A DNA stretch of 16,067 nt from JAQUVS01 sp964389735 (GCA_964389735.1 CAYMEJ010000021.1:1-16067), one strand, 5' to 3'. Shown: positions 1 through 7,790, counted from the stretch's first letter. The notes: generated from the letters alone by a model not told the origin. Numbers and translations are program-made.

Positions 1-1104
1 GAAGATATTTTGGTTTATTCAATAGATGAAGTGTTTTGTGATGTAACTGATTATCTAAATACATATAAAATGACATCAAATGAACTTGTTTCTAAAATGA
101 TTCAAGATGTATATGATAAAACTGGTATTACGGCAACAGCAGGTATTGGAACAAATATGTTTTTATCTAAGGTTGCAATGGATATAGTTGCTAAGCATAA
201 AGAACCAAATGAAATAGGTGTGAGAATAGCAGAACTAGATGAAATGAGTTATAGAAAAGAATTATGGAATCATAAACCTATTACTGATTTTTGGAGAGTT
301 GGATCTGGTTATGCAAAAAAATTAGAATCAAAAAGAATATATACTATGGGTGATATAGCAAGATGTTCAATTAATAATGAAGAAATACTATATAAACTAT
401 TTGGAATAAATGCAGAGTTTTTAATTGATCATGCTTGGGGATATGAACCTACAACAATTAAAGAAACAAAATCATATAAAGCTAAAACAAATTGTATGAG
501 TTCTGGACAAGTATTACATTGTCCATATGATTTTAAAAAAGCAAAATTAGTTGTTAAAGAAATGGCAGATTCATTAACATTGGATCTAGTTGAAAAGAAA
601 TTAGTAACTAATCAATTAACATTAATAATTCAATATGATATAGAGAATCTAAAAAAATCATCAATTAGAGATGATTATGATGGAGAAATTATAGTAGATT
701 ACTTTGGTAGAAGTGTTCCTAAACATGCCCATGGAATAGTTAATTTAAAATATCATACTTCTTCTACTAAAGTTATAATGGAAGAAATAGATAAACTATA
801 TGATAAAATAACAAATCAAAAATTATTAATTAAAAAAATAAATATATCTGCTAATAATTTAATTAATGAATCTAAGACTATAAACATACCAAGATATAAA
901 CAATATGATTTATTTAGTGATTATTCTAATGAACTTGATTGTGATCAAATAAAGAAAAAAGAAGAAGAAGAAAAGAAAGTTCAATTAGCAATGCTTAAAA
1001 TAAAACATAAATATGGTAAGAATGCAGTTTTAAAAGGTATGAATCTAGAAGAAGGATCAACTGCAAAAGATAGAAATGAACAAGTAGGAGGACATAAAGG
1101 ATGA
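1..1104 (+). CDS. Y-family DNA polymerase (UmuC/UvrX-like), N-terminus cut off by the window edge
   Basis: Lesion-bypass DNA polymerase of the UmuC/ImpB family, which copies past damaged bases. The frame is open from base 1 (Glu-Asp-Ile-Leu), so the TTG at 10 is not a real start; the N-terminal palm with the first metal-binding Asp lies upstream. Visible here is the palm motif SIDEVF, whose Asp-Glu pair is catalytic in the family, then the T-G-I-T-A-T-A-G-I-G-T-N fingers/palm stretch. A helix-hairpin-helix thumb follows (around IYTMGDIAR), then the little-finger domain. The C-terminal tail (KYGKNAVLKGMNLEEG, ending GGHKG) is typical of the Gram-positive UvrX/YqjW branch and absent from DinB. 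It overlaps the YolD-like gene by four bases (ATGA), so the two are translationally coupled. In Bacillus such pairs are SOS-induced and often sit on prophages or plasmids; the promoter is outside the window. Confidence 0.93.
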   Translation, partial: EDILVYSIDEVFCDVTDYLNTYKMTSNELVSKMIQDVYDKTGITATAGIGTNMFLSKVAMDIVAKHKEPNEIGVRIAELDEMSYRKELWNHKPITDFWRVGSGYAKKLESKRIYTMGDIARCSINNEEILYKLFGINAEFLIDHAWGYEPTTIKETKSYKAKTNCMSSGQVLHCPYDFKKAKLVVKEMADSLTLDLVEKKLVTNQLTLIIQYDIENLKKSSIRDDYDGEIIVDYFGRSVPKHAHGIVNLKYHTSSTKVIMEEIDKLYDKITNQKLLIKKINISANNLINESKTINIPRYKQYDLFSDYSNELDCDQIKKKEEEEKKVQLAMLKIKHKYGKNAVLKGMNLEEGSTAKDRNEQVGGHKG

Positions 1105-1502
1105 TAGATAATTATGAAGATATTATAAATATGGAACATCATATTTCAAAAATTCATCCTAGATTATCAATAGAACAAAGATCTGCTCAATTTGCTCCTT
1201 TTGCAGCTTTAACGGGATATAATGATGCAGTTAAAGAAAAAGCAAGATTAACAGATAAGAAGATAGAACTTGATGATGAATCTTTATTTTTTATTAATAT
1301 GAAATTACAAGAAATAAATTCAATTATTAAGGAAAGACCTAAAGTATCAATAACATATTTTATAAAAGATAAGAATAAATCTGGTGGTAGATATGAAACA
1401 ATTATAGATAATATTAAAATAATAGATAATATATATAATGTAATATATTTATTACATGGTAAAATAAATATAGAAGATATATTAAATATTGAGTTAGAAT
1501 AA
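1101..1502 (+). CDS. YolD-like protein, partner of the Y-family polymerase
   Basis: A 133-residue YolD-like protein. The family is nearly always encoded next to a Gram-positive UmuC/UvrX polymerase and has been proposed to act as the functional counterpart of UmuD; its biochemistry is poorly known. The N-terminal half carries the recognisable family pattern: H-P-R-L-S, then R-S-A-Q-F-A-P-F-A-A-L-T-G-Y at residues ~27-40, then a charged helix (KEKARLTDKKIELDDE). The C-terminal half is a beta-rich YolD segment (VSITYFIKDKNKSGGRYETI). The start ATG overlaps the polymerase stop as ATGA, and a purine-rich AGGAGG-like stretch at 1087-1092 can serve as ribosome binding site. No U-tailed hairpin follows before the next promoter. 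Family assignment is firm. Confidence 0.9.
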   Translation: MIDNYEDIINMEHHISKIHPRLSIEQRSAQFAPFAALTGYNDAVKEKARLTDKKIELDDESLFFINMKLQEINSIIKERPKVSITYFIKDKNKSGGRYETIIDNIKIIDNIYNVIYLLHGKINIEDILNIELE

Positions 1503-1603
1503 TCAAATCATATTGTATCTCTAAAGTAAGTGAATAACTTAATTACCTTAATTCAAGAATCAATATATTAAAAAGAGATAGAAATGTCTTTACTTCTAAT
1601 ATA

Positions 1604-1612
1604 TGTTATAAT
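1604..1612 (+). promoter_or_regulatory. Extended -10 promoter for the 1643 gene
   Basis: TGTTATAAT, a perfect extended -10 element (TATAAT at 1607-1612), 31 bases before the ATG at 1643. The position 16-17 bases upstream has no good TTGACA match. The same TGnTATAAT form recurs at other gene starts in this window. The rest of the 140-base gap holds no gene and no clear terminator. Confidence 0.6.
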
Positions 1613-1642
1613 ATATATTAAATAGTAATAGGAGTATCAAAT

Positions 1643-2845
1643 ATGGATAATATAAGTATTTTGGAAACAACTGATTTTCAAGAAGTAGTAAAATTAATAA
1701 ATAAAGAATTAAAAGATAAAAAAATATATAACTGTGAATATCTTTTAATAAATAACGATATTGAAGATGTTATGAATATTATTGAAGAACAAAGTGACTA
1801 TTATAATATTGTAAAAGATGATCAATATAGTAATGAAATACCATTTAAATATTTAATAGAAAAATATTTTGTATTAGTAAAAAAATATTATGATGATTTA
1901 ATGATAAATGAAGGTAAATCAGATAATGTGGCAGATAAATATATGAATAAAATGAAAGAAAACACACGTGATTATTATCCAAAAACTAATATTAATATGG
2001 TTCCAATAGATGTTGATAAAACATTAAGATTAATGAAGGAAGCAGTACAAGTATATTATAAAGTATATGATAATAAAGAATTAATAGCAGAGTTATCATC
2101 TAGTGATCCTAATAAAAGTGAATATTTCTATTTTGAAATAAAAATACAAAACTTATTACACTTATTAGGAGTTACATCAACTCAATTAGTTAATAATCCT
2201 GATTTTCAAAGATTAACTGGAACAAAAAGAATGGGATCAGTAGAATTATTAGAATGGATATTAAAAGATATAGATGGTAATAATGACTTATTACAATATC
2301 AAGAAGATTTTATAAAGAAAGTTGAGAAAACACAAAAGTATAATATTTTAAGGCAACAATATAACCAAGATACTTCAACACAATTATTAAATTATTACAA
2401 AGTAAGAGCAAAATCAGAAGCCTTTTTAAAGTATGGGCCTTTTGAAAATGTTTCACTTGTAGCAAAACTAGCACCAAATAAAAAGTTAAGTCAATATTCT
2501 AATAGTAATACTGCAATGATTACTAAAGCAGAAACTTTTAGAAAATATCCATGGGCTTATTTTGGAAGTGTACAAACTGATGATAACAGGTATATAGAAA
2601 CATTGATAATAGATAGTAATGAAAGTAAAAAAGAAATATTTAAAGGTTCAAAACCAGCAATAGTAAAAGGTGTATATCCTGCTTCTGGAGATGATTCTTC
2701 GGGTGGAGGTAATATATTTAATACAGAAGAACAATTTGATTTGTTTTGCCAAGCATATGATGCATTTAAATATACAATGGATTTTAGTGAACTAATACAA
2801 TATTTTAAAAATCTATGTGATTCTATTGGTCCAAAAATAAAATAA
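1643..2845 (+). CDS. Unrecognised 400-residue protein, possibly PBECR4-like in its C-terminal half
   Basis: I do not recognise this protein with certainty. It starts at ATG behind AGGAG (1630-1634) and has its own extended -10 promoter. It has no signal peptide or membrane segment and looks cytosolic. Residues 1-130 are charged and helical. From about residue 165 there is F-Y-F-E-I-K-I-Q-N-L-L-H-L-L-G-V, then a helical stretch. Next comes K-x-R-A-K-S-E-A-F-L-K-Y-G-x-F-x-N, then N-T-A-M-I-T-K-A and Y-F-G-S-V followed by Y-I-E-T-L-I. This order (hydrophobic strand with HLxG, Lys-rich AFLKYG, then YIxTxI) resembles my memory of PBECR4 domains, a barnase/EndoU/RelE-like nuclease fold found in phage and toxin proteins. 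That is inference, not a search result. A Gly/Ser-rich turn (ASGDDSSGGGN) precedes the C-terminal helix. The neighbours (lesion-bypass pair, histidine phosphatase) do not fix a role. Confidence 0.8.
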   Translation: MDNISILETTDFQEVVKLINKELKDKKIYNCEYLLINNDIEDVMNIIEEQSDYYNIVKDDQYSNEIPFKYLIEKYFVLVKKYYDDLMINEGKSDNVADKYMNKMKENTRDYYPKTNINMVPIDVDKTLRLMKEAVQVYYKVYDNKELIAELSSSDPNKSEYFYFEIKIQNLLHLLGVTSTQLVNNPDFQRLTGTKRMGSVELLEWILKDIDGNNDLLQYQEDFIKKVEKTQKYNILRQQYNQDTSTQLLNYYKVRAKSEAFLKYGPFENVSLVAKLAPNKKLSQYSNSNTAMITKAETFRKYPWAYFGSVQTDDNRYIETLIIDSNESKKEIFKGSKPAIVKGVYPASGDDSSGGGNIFNTEEQFDLFCQAYDAFKYTMDFSELIQYFKNLCDSIGPKIK

Positions 2846-2960
2846 AGTATTACATAGGATATCATTTTGAATAATAATATTTGTGAATATTTTATAGTTG
2901 AATTTATTTTGTATGATTATTTAAAACAGTAATGATGAGATAGAAAAGAGAGATGATTAG

Positions 2961-3485
2961 GTGATATATATTGTAAGACATGGAGAAACAGATTGGAATG
3001 TTGAAGGAAGATATGCGGGTAGAATAGATGTGGATATCAATAACGTTGGAAAAGAACAAGCGCAAAAAATTAAAGAAAAATTAAAAGATACTGATTTTTA
3101 TAAAGTGTTTTCTAGTCCATTAAAAAGAGCATATAATACAGCAAAAATAATATGTGATAATGATATAGAAACAGATGATCGAATAATTGAAAGAAGTAAC
3201 GGAGAATTAGAAGGAAAATTAAAAACAGAAATAGAACTTAAAATAGATTTTAATGATCCATTAGAAAGACGTTTAGGAATAGAAAATATTTCTGATTTTA
3301 GAAATAGGATTAAGGATTTTTTTGAAGATATTCAAAAAAAATATAAAGGGAAAAATATTCTAATTGTTACACATGCTGGAGTAAGCATTTATGCAAGATG
3401 TTTTTTTGAAGGAGAACCTTTAGATGGTAATTATAATAATTATAAACTTAAAAATTGTGAAGTGTTAGAATACAATAATAAATAA
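2961..3485 (+). CDS. Histidine phosphatase family protein (phosphoglycerate-mutase-like)
   Basis: A 174-residue branch-1 histidine phosphatase, a cytosolic enzyme that removes phosphate from small molecules through a phosphohistidine intermediate. The N-terminal RHGET motif places the nucleophile at His7 with Arg6. S-S-P-L-K-R supplies the second phosphate-pocket Arg at 56. I-E-R-S-N-G-E-L-E-G carries the likely acid Glu77, and T-H-A-G-V gives the second catalytic His at 138. All four pocket elements are intact, so it should be active. The length is somewhat short for the family but complete. The start is GTG at 2961, with a purine-rich site (AGAGAG) about ten bases upstream and no better ATG in frame. 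The substrate cannot be read from sequence: cobalamin-pathway phosphatase, sugar-phosphate phosphatase and nucleotide-cleaning roles all occur in this family. Confidence 0.9.
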   Translation: MIYIVRHGETDWNVEGRYAGRIDVDINNVGKEQAQKIKEKLKDTDFYKVFSSPLKRAYNTAKIICDNDIETDDRIIERSNGELEGKLKTEIELKIDFNDPLERRLGIENISDFRNRIKDFFEDIQKKYKGKNILIVTHAGVSIYARCFFEGEPLDGNYNNYKLKNCEVLEYNNK

Positions 3486-3513
3486 TTCAGTTATGTATAA
3501 ATATTGAAATGGG

Positions 3514-3540
3514 TGATGATAAAATCAAAAAATATCATCA
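3514..3540. repeat. Inverted repeat upstream of the methyltransferase gene
   Basis: TGATGATA (3514-3521) and TATCATCA (3533-3540) form a perfect 8-bp inverted repeat around an 11-base A-rich centre. It lies between the phosphatase stop and the methyltransferase start. No U-run follows, so it is a poor intrinsic terminator. It could be an operator for a dimeric repressor or a leader hairpin of the methyltransferase transcript. Confidence 0.4.
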
Positions 3541-3586
3541 TTGTCATGCTTTGAATTGAAAAAACATGATATGAAAGGGGAAAAAT

Positions 3587-4342
3587 ATGTCTGATAATAT
3601 ATATGATAATAAAGATTTTTTTGATAATTATATTAATTTAAGAAATGATTCTGTTAATATTTCTGCTAATGAAGTAGTTGAAATGCCTGCAATATATGAA
3701 GCTTTACCTAATTTAAAAGGTAAAAAAGTGTTAGATTTAGGATGCGGTAGTGGTAATAATTGTGCCAAAGCAGTTGAATTAGGTGCTACCTATGTATTAG
3801 GAACAGATGTTTCTAAAAACATGATTGATTTAGCAAAGAAAATAAATACTAACGATAAAATTGAATATAGAATTTTAGCTATAGAAGATATATCATCTTT
3901 AAATCAAAAGTTTGATGTTGTTATTAGCTCTTTAGCAATTCACTATGTAGAAGATTATGATAAATTTTTAAAAGATATTTATGAATTACTAGAAGATAAT
4001 GGACAACTTATTTTTTCACAAGAACACCCTCTAACAACGGGGACTATTTTAAATGAAGCATGCAATTCAACTAGTAAATTAAAATTAGGTGGAAAAGAGT
4101 ATAAATTATTATCTGATTATAATACTAATGGACCTCGAAATGCTAATTGGCTTGGAGGTAGTTATACAAAGTATCATCGTAATTTTAGTTCATTAATAAA
4201 TGGAATTATTAATAATAATTATAAATTATGTAAGGTTATTGAACCAATTGCAAGTCAGGAAAATGTTAAGAAAAATCCAAAATATATGAATCAATTAAAC
4301 ATGCCTTATTTTATGATTATAGTAGCAGAAAAGCATATGTAA
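3587..4342 (+). CDS. Class I SAM-dependent methyltransferase
   Basis: A 251-residue Rossmann-fold methyltransferase of the Methyltransf_11/25 type. SAM-binding motif I is V-L-D-L-G-C-G-S-G at residues 48-56. The acidic end of strand 2 follows as GTDVSKNMIDLAKK, where the Asp would bind the ribose hydroxyls. Motif IV is F-D-V-V-I-S-S-L-A-I-H-Y, followed by the usual helix ending in L-L-E-D-N-G-Q-L-I-F-S. The N-terminal ~40 residues (Y-x-N-K-x-F-F-D-N-Y-x-x-L-R) are the substrate-lid type seen in small-molecule methyltransferases. The C-terminal part continues past the core with S-Q-E-H-P and further strands. The start is ATG behind GAAAGGGG. The gene stands alone between an inverted repeat and a strong terminator. 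The substrate is unknown; an rRNA or protein target is less likely because no RNA-binding extension is present. Confidence 0.9.
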   Translation: MSDNIYDNKDFFDNYINLRNDSVNISANEVVEMPAIYEALPNLKGKKVLDLGCGSGNNCAKAVELGATYVLGTDVSKNMIDLAKKINTNDKIEYRILAIEDISSLNQKFDVVISSLAIHYVEDYDKFLKDIYELLEDNGQLIFSQEHPLTTGTILNEACNSTSKLKLGGKEYKLLSDYNTNGPRNANWLGGSYTKYHRNFSSLINGIINNNYKLCKVIEPIASQENVKKNPKYMNQLNMPYFMIIVAEKHM

Positions 4343-4352
4343 ATATATTTTT

Positions 4353-4379
4353 AAAGAATAGTTTTTACTATTCTTTTTT
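4353..4379 (+). terminator. Intrinsic terminator after the methyltransferase gene
   Basis: AAAGAATAGT (4353-4362) pairs perfectly with ACTATTCTTT (4367-4376) around a TTTT loop, and the T-run continues to 4379. It separates the methyltransferase from the operon that starts at 4434. Confidence 0.85.
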
Positions 4380-4405
4380 CAATTGAATGTAATTAAATAT
4401 AAATA

Positions 4406-4414
4406 TGATATAAT
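4406..4414 (+). promoter_or_regulatory. Extended -10 promoter of the 4434-7746 operon
   Basis: TGATATAAT, with TATAAT at 4409-4414, lies 20 bases before the ATG at 4434 and just after the upstream terminator. TTGAAT at 4383-4388 is the nearest -35-like hexamer, but its spacing of 20 is too long, so the extended -10 probably carries the activity. This promoter lies within a longer reading frame starting at TTG 4383, which is one reason to reject that start. Confidence 0.5.
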
Positions 4415-4433
4415 TAAATTAGGAAGTGTAAAA

Positions 4434-5306
4434 ATGAACGAAGAATTATATGAAATGTATAAAAGAAATTTTCCTAATAATATTAGAAATGTACAAACAG
4501 AAAAAGATATTCTTTTTAATCCAAATAATCATCTAATTATTAGAAAAAATAACTATAATAAATTATGCGCTATATCACTAATTAATGAAAACACAATTAT
4601 TCTTTTATGTGTTGATAAAGAATATAGAAATCAAGGATTGGGAAGTTCTTTATTAGATGAATCAGAATCATATATATTAGATAAAGGTTATGATAAATTA
4701 AATATTGGTGCAGGTTATGATTACTTAATGCCAGGTATTCCCATAACAAATAAGAATATAACATTTTTTGAAAAAAGAGGATACTATCATGGATGGGGAA
4801 AAGATGAATGCTTTGATATGGATATGAGTTTAAAAGACATTAATTATAATATGAATGTTGATGATTCAATAAAAGGAATAATATATAGATTTGCTACAAT
4901 AGAAGATTTAAAAGAAATAAATAATTGTGTTTCAGATGCAGAACCATCATTTGTTGAGTATTATAATAATAAACATCTATATGAAGCTGATAATGATCAA
5001 AAAGTATTAATAGCAGATAAAGATAAAGAAATTTGTGGAACCTTAATAGTAAGTATAGAAACAGAAGCACCCAATACAGGAAGTGTTGGATGCACAACTA
5101 CAAAGACTAAATATAGACACCAAGGAATTGCCACTAATCTTGTTAAAATTGGAACAAAGTATTTACAAAATATTGGATTAAAGTATGGTCATTTAGGATA
5201 CACATATACAGGCTTAGATAAAATGTATGGAAGTGCTGGATATCATGTTACACAAAAATATATGATGGCAGAAAAACAATTAGTAAAAGAAAAATATATT
5301 AAATAA
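4434..5306 (+). CDS. Tandem GNAT-domain acetyltransferase
   Basis: A 290-residue protein made of two GNAT acyltransferase domains. The first spans about residues 1-130, with strand 4 and the acetyl-CoA pyrophosphate loop at T-I-I-L-L-C-V-D-K-E-Y-R-N-Q-G-L-G (Arg65, Gly68, Gly70). The second spans about 145-285, with R-H-Q-G-I-A at 228-233. Both loops fit the Q/R-x-x-G-x-G/A rule, so both could bind acetyl-CoA, although in many two-domain GNATs only one is catalytic. The first domain ends in a typical F-F-E-K-R-G-Y. I start it at ATG 4434, behind AGGAAG (4421-4426). The frame reaches back to a TTG at 4383, but that start would sit between the terminator and the promoter. It is first in an operon with the phosphorylase 14 bases downstream. 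The acceptor substrate is unknown. Confidence 0.87.
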   Translation: MNEELYEMYKRNFPNNIRNVQTEKDILFNPNNHLIIRKNNYNKLCAISLINENTIILLCVDKEYRNQGLGSSLLDESESYILDKGYDKLNIGAGYDYLMPGIPITNKNITFFEKRGYYHGWGKDECFDMDMSLKDINYNMNVDDSIKGIIYRFATIEDLKEINNCVSDAEPSFVEYYNNKHLYEADNDQKVLIADKDKEICGTLIVSIETEAPNTGSVGCTTTKTKYRHQGIATNLVKIGTKYLQNIGLKYGHLGYTYTGLDKMYGSAGYHVTQKYMMAEKQLVKEKYIK

Positions 5307-5320
5307 AATAGGAGATATTA

Positions 5321-6103
5321 ATGGAATATAATGATTTATTAGAAGCTCATTTAAAATATGGAACAACTAAAGAAAATATTATAAAAAAAGAAAACTATGA
5401 AGAAATATTAACAAATGTAGTTATTGCCCCTTTTTGGAGTCATAAAATGTTTATTAATGAAAATATAAAAATAAAACAAATTAATAATATTGTTTATAAT
5501 ATTTATGGAAAAGATTTTGAATTTTCATTCATAGAATTAAAACAAGTTGGAGCACCTGCTATTATTGATAATGTTTTAGCTTTGGGCGTTACTAAATGTG
5601 AAAATTTATTATTTATTGGTTCAGTAGGATCATTAGATAAAAACATAAAAATAGGAGATATAGTTATACCAGAATATTCTATATGTGGAGATGGAGCAAG
5701 TAGATACCTAAATAAAGACTTAAAAGATGAATTAGGTGTTAAGGAATATCCTAATAAAGAATTATCTGATTTATTATTAAACATTACTTCCAAATATAAT
5801 ATACAATGTCACTATGTACCTAACTATAGTATAGATACTATATTTGCTCAATTTTATCATATTGATAATATATTAAAATATGGTGCTAAAGTAATAGAAA
5901 TGGAAACAGCATTAGTATTTAAAAGTGCATTAGTAGCAGGTATAAAAGCATCCGCACTTTTCTGTGTATCAGATAATACTATAATAAAAAAATCACTATA
6001 TAGTGGTAGAACTGATGAGGAAAATAACTATAGACATAAAGTTAGAAATGAAATAATACCTAAAATAATAATAGAAACAATTAGACAAATTGAAAAAAAT
6101 TAA
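5321..6103 (+). CDS. Nucleoside phosphorylase family protein (PNP/UDP type)
   Basis: A 260-residue member of the PNP_UDP_1 family, which cleaves the N-glycosidic bond of nucleosides with phosphate, or of MTA/SAH with water. The phosphate/nucleobase loop is G-S-V-G-S at residues 100-104, followed by I-K-I-G-D-I-V-I-P, the usual strand after it. The ribose-binding E-M-E-T is at 193-196. The catalytic-loop S-D-N at 217-219 holds the Asp that protonates purine N7 in hexameric enzymes. The N-terminal ~60 residues are longer than in the core family. The start ATG follows AGGAG. The gene is 14 bases behind the tandem GNAT and 9 bases ahead of the next GNAT, so the three are co-transcribed. Family is sure; phosphorylase versus hydrolase, and the base preferred, cannot be settled by eye. 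Confidence 0.9.
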   Translation: MEYNDLLEAHLKYGTTKENIIKKENYEEILTNVVIAPFWSHKMFINENIKIKQINNIVYNIYGKDFEFSFIELKQVGAPAIIDNVLALGVTKCENLLFIGSVGSLDKNIKIGDIVIPEYSICGDGASRYLNKDLKDELGVKEYPNKELSDLLLNITSKYNIQCHYVPNYSIDTIFAQFYHIDNILKYGAKVIEMETALVFKSALVAGIKASALFCVSDNTIIKKSLYSGRTDEENNYRHKVRNEIIPKIIIETIRQIEKN

Positions 6104-6112
6104 GGAGTATTT

Positions 6113-6598
6113 ATGGAAATAATAGAATATGAAGAAAAATACTTAGAAGATATAAAGGATTTATTAGTAGAGTTAGAAGAATATATTATAAGTATCGATA
6201 AAGATAATTTAGATCAACTTCATCCTGAATATAGAGATAAAATGGCTCTATTAGATTTAGAAGAAGTAAAAACTTATAATGGTAAATGTTATCTAGCAAT
6301 AGAAAATAATAAAGCAATAGGACTTATTATGGGAACTATACCACCATATGATGAATATGATTATTTAGATTATAAATGTCCTAAAAGAGGTATAATAACA
6401 GAATTAGTTGTTACTAAAACAACAAGAAATAAAGGAGTAGGACAATTACTAATAAATAAAATAGAAGAGTATTTTAAAACTATGAATTGTGAATATATAA
6501 AAGTAGATGCATTTGCATACAATATTCCTGCTATTGATTTTTATAATAAAAATAATTATCACTCTAGAATGGAAGTAATGATAAAAAAAATTGATTGA
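6113..6598 (+). CDS. GNAT family N-acetyltransferase
   Basis: A 161-residue single-domain GNAT enzyme. After a helical N-terminal part (L-V-E-L-E-E-Y-I with many acids), the core strand C-Y-L-A-I-E-N-N-K-A-I-G-L-I-M-G leads to I-T-E-L-V-V-T-K-T-T-R-N-K-G-V-G. Arg105, Gly108 and Gly110 there form the acetyl-CoA loop. The C-terminal signature A-I-D-F-Y-N-K-N-N-Y is the usual end of GNAT domains. The start ATG follows AAGGAG by six bases and lies 9 bases after the phosphorylase stop, so it is the third gene of the operon. The segment Q-L-H-P-E-Y-R-D-K is acidic and could be substrate-facing. An aminoglycoside or polyamine acceptor is possible in this family but nothing here proves one. Confidence 0.88.
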   Translation: MEIIEYEEKYLEDIKDLLVELEEYIISIDKDNLDQLHPEYRDKMALLDLEEVKTYNGKCYLAIENNKAIGLIMGTIPPYDEYDYLDYKCPKRGIITELVVTKTTRNKGVGQLLINKIEEYFKTMNCEYIKVDAFAYNIPAIDFYNKNNYHSRMEVMIKKID

Positions 6599-6636
6599 TA
6601 ATCGCAAGATAAACGTTAAAGCAAGGAGGAAAGTAA

Positions 6637-7746
6637 ATGGAAAATAATTATGACTTTTGGGAAGTTTATTTTAAAAAAATTAAAAAAGAAATAACTAAAT
6701 TATGTTCCGATAAAGAAAAATTATATATTGATTTCCATATGCATTCCAACTATAGTGCTGATGGTAAACAAAGCTTGAAACAAATCTTAGAATCAACTAA
6801 TAATAAAGGGTTTGATATCATTTCAGTTACTGATCATGATAGTATAGACATCTATAATGAATTATATGAAATAGTAAAGGATGGAAGTATAACTAATCCA
6901 ATAATTATTCCAGGAGTAGAATTTACAATTGATAATAAAGAATATGGTAATCAATGTCATTTACTGCAATTATTTATAAATCCTAAGGATTCATTGATAG
7001 AAACGAATATTAAAATAAACTATGATGCTATGTTTAATCGCAGCAAAATACAATTTAAAAGATTGAAAGAAAATATAACAATTCAAACTTTTATTAGAAA
7101 TGAAAAAATAGAAATAAGCTACGAAGAATATTTGAAATATCTAGCAAATAATAATCTAGTACCAGAATATGATACTTTATGTTTCTATTTAATTGAGAAA
7201 TTTAAATCAAAGAATATATCTACTTTTGATATATTAGATTTATTAGAAAAAAACAATAAAAATGATTGTTATGATGATAGAAAAAAATATAAAGAATTAC
7301 GTTATGATAAATTAAGAAAAAAATATGACAAAATTGAAAAAAACTATTATAATCCACGATTTTTATTATCTATGTTGGCAGTAAAAGAAGTAGATGATGA
7401 TTGGTGGGATAAGCCAAACTGTGGTAGTTTATCAGTCAATTCATATGGGCAAATGAAAATTGAACAATTAAACGAAAAATATAAAACATTTTTTGCACAC
7501 CCAACGGAAAATAAATTAAGTGTAGTAAAAAATATAATCAAAAGTAAAAGAAATATAATTGGATTAGAAATGAATATCAGAAATGAATATAAAAATATAA
7601 AAAATTTTGATGATATTATTGAAACACTAAAATTATTAAAAATAATAGGATCTGATAGTCATGATAATAGTATGTCTTTATATGAAAATATGAATTACTA
7701 TTTGATTTCTTCAGATAAAATCATAGAACTAATAGAAAAATATTAA
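6637..7746 (+). CDS. PHP-domain phosphoesterase with a long internal insertion
   Basis: A 369-residue PHP-family metal-dependent phosphoesterase, related in layout to YciV/RNase AM-type enzymes that act on nucleotides or RNA 5' ends. Metal-ligand motifs in order are D-F-H-M-H-S (His34, His36) with D-G at 42-43, V-T-D-H-D (Asp66, His67), G-V-E-F (Glu95), C-H-L (His108), F-F-A-H-P (His288) and G-S-D-S-H-D (Asp340, His342). The set looks complete, so activity is expected. Between His108 and His288 lies a lysine-rich, mostly helical insertion of about 170 residues, longer than I expect for a minimal PHP protein. The start ATG follows a perfect AAGGAGGA (6623-6630). The gene is 38 bases behind the GNAT and ends the operon before a strong terminator. 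A role in nucleotide or RNA turnover would fit the phosphorylase neighbour; this is inference. Confidence 0.88.
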   Translation: MENNYDFWEVYFKKIKKEITKLCSDKEKLYIDFHMHSNYSADGKQSLKQILESTNNKGFDIISVTDHDSIDIYNELYEIVKDGSITNPIIIPGVEFTIDNKEYGNQCHLLQLFINPKDSLIETNIKINYDAMFNRSKIQFKRLKENITIQTFIRNEKIEISYEEYLKYLANNNLVPEYDTLCFYLIEKFKSKNISTFDILDLLEKNNKNDCYDDRKKYKELRYDKLRKKYDKIEKNYYNPRFLLSMLAVKEVDDDWWDKPNCGSLSVNSYGQMKIEQLNEKYKTFFAHPTENKLSVVKNIIKSKRNIIGLEMNIRNEYKNIKNFDDIIETLKLLKIIGSDSHDNSMSLYENMNYYLISSDKIIELIEKY

Positions 7747-7755
7747 AATTTAAAT

Positions 7756-7790
7756 AAAAAAGAAACTAATAATTATTTAGTTTCTTTTTT
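7756..7790 (+). terminator. Intrinsic terminator closing the 4434-7746 operon
   Basis: AAAAAAGAAACTAA (7756-7769) pairs perfectly with TTAGTTTCTTTTTT (7777-7790) around a 7-base loop. The T-run serves the plus strand and the A-run would serve a minus-strand transcript. Its right arm overlaps the last codons and stop of the sortase remnant, so it may once have ended both genes. Confidence 0.88.

Noticed and set aside
1527..1541. Short hairpin TAAGT/ACTTA after the YolD-like gene
   Set aside because: Only five base pairs and no T-run, so it is not a credible terminator.
2557..2865. Minus-strand reading frame of about 100 codons
   Set aside because: It lies antisense to the 400-residue gene, has no ribosome binding site and shows no recognisable domain; shadow frame. 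The other antisense frames (4894, 5503, 7347, 10594, 13226, 15530 and 15798) were rejected for the same reasons.
4383..4433. N-terminal extension of the tandem GNAT from TTG 4383
   Set aside because: The segment holds the -10 element and begins right after the terminator. A good ribosome binding site lies directly before ATG 4434.
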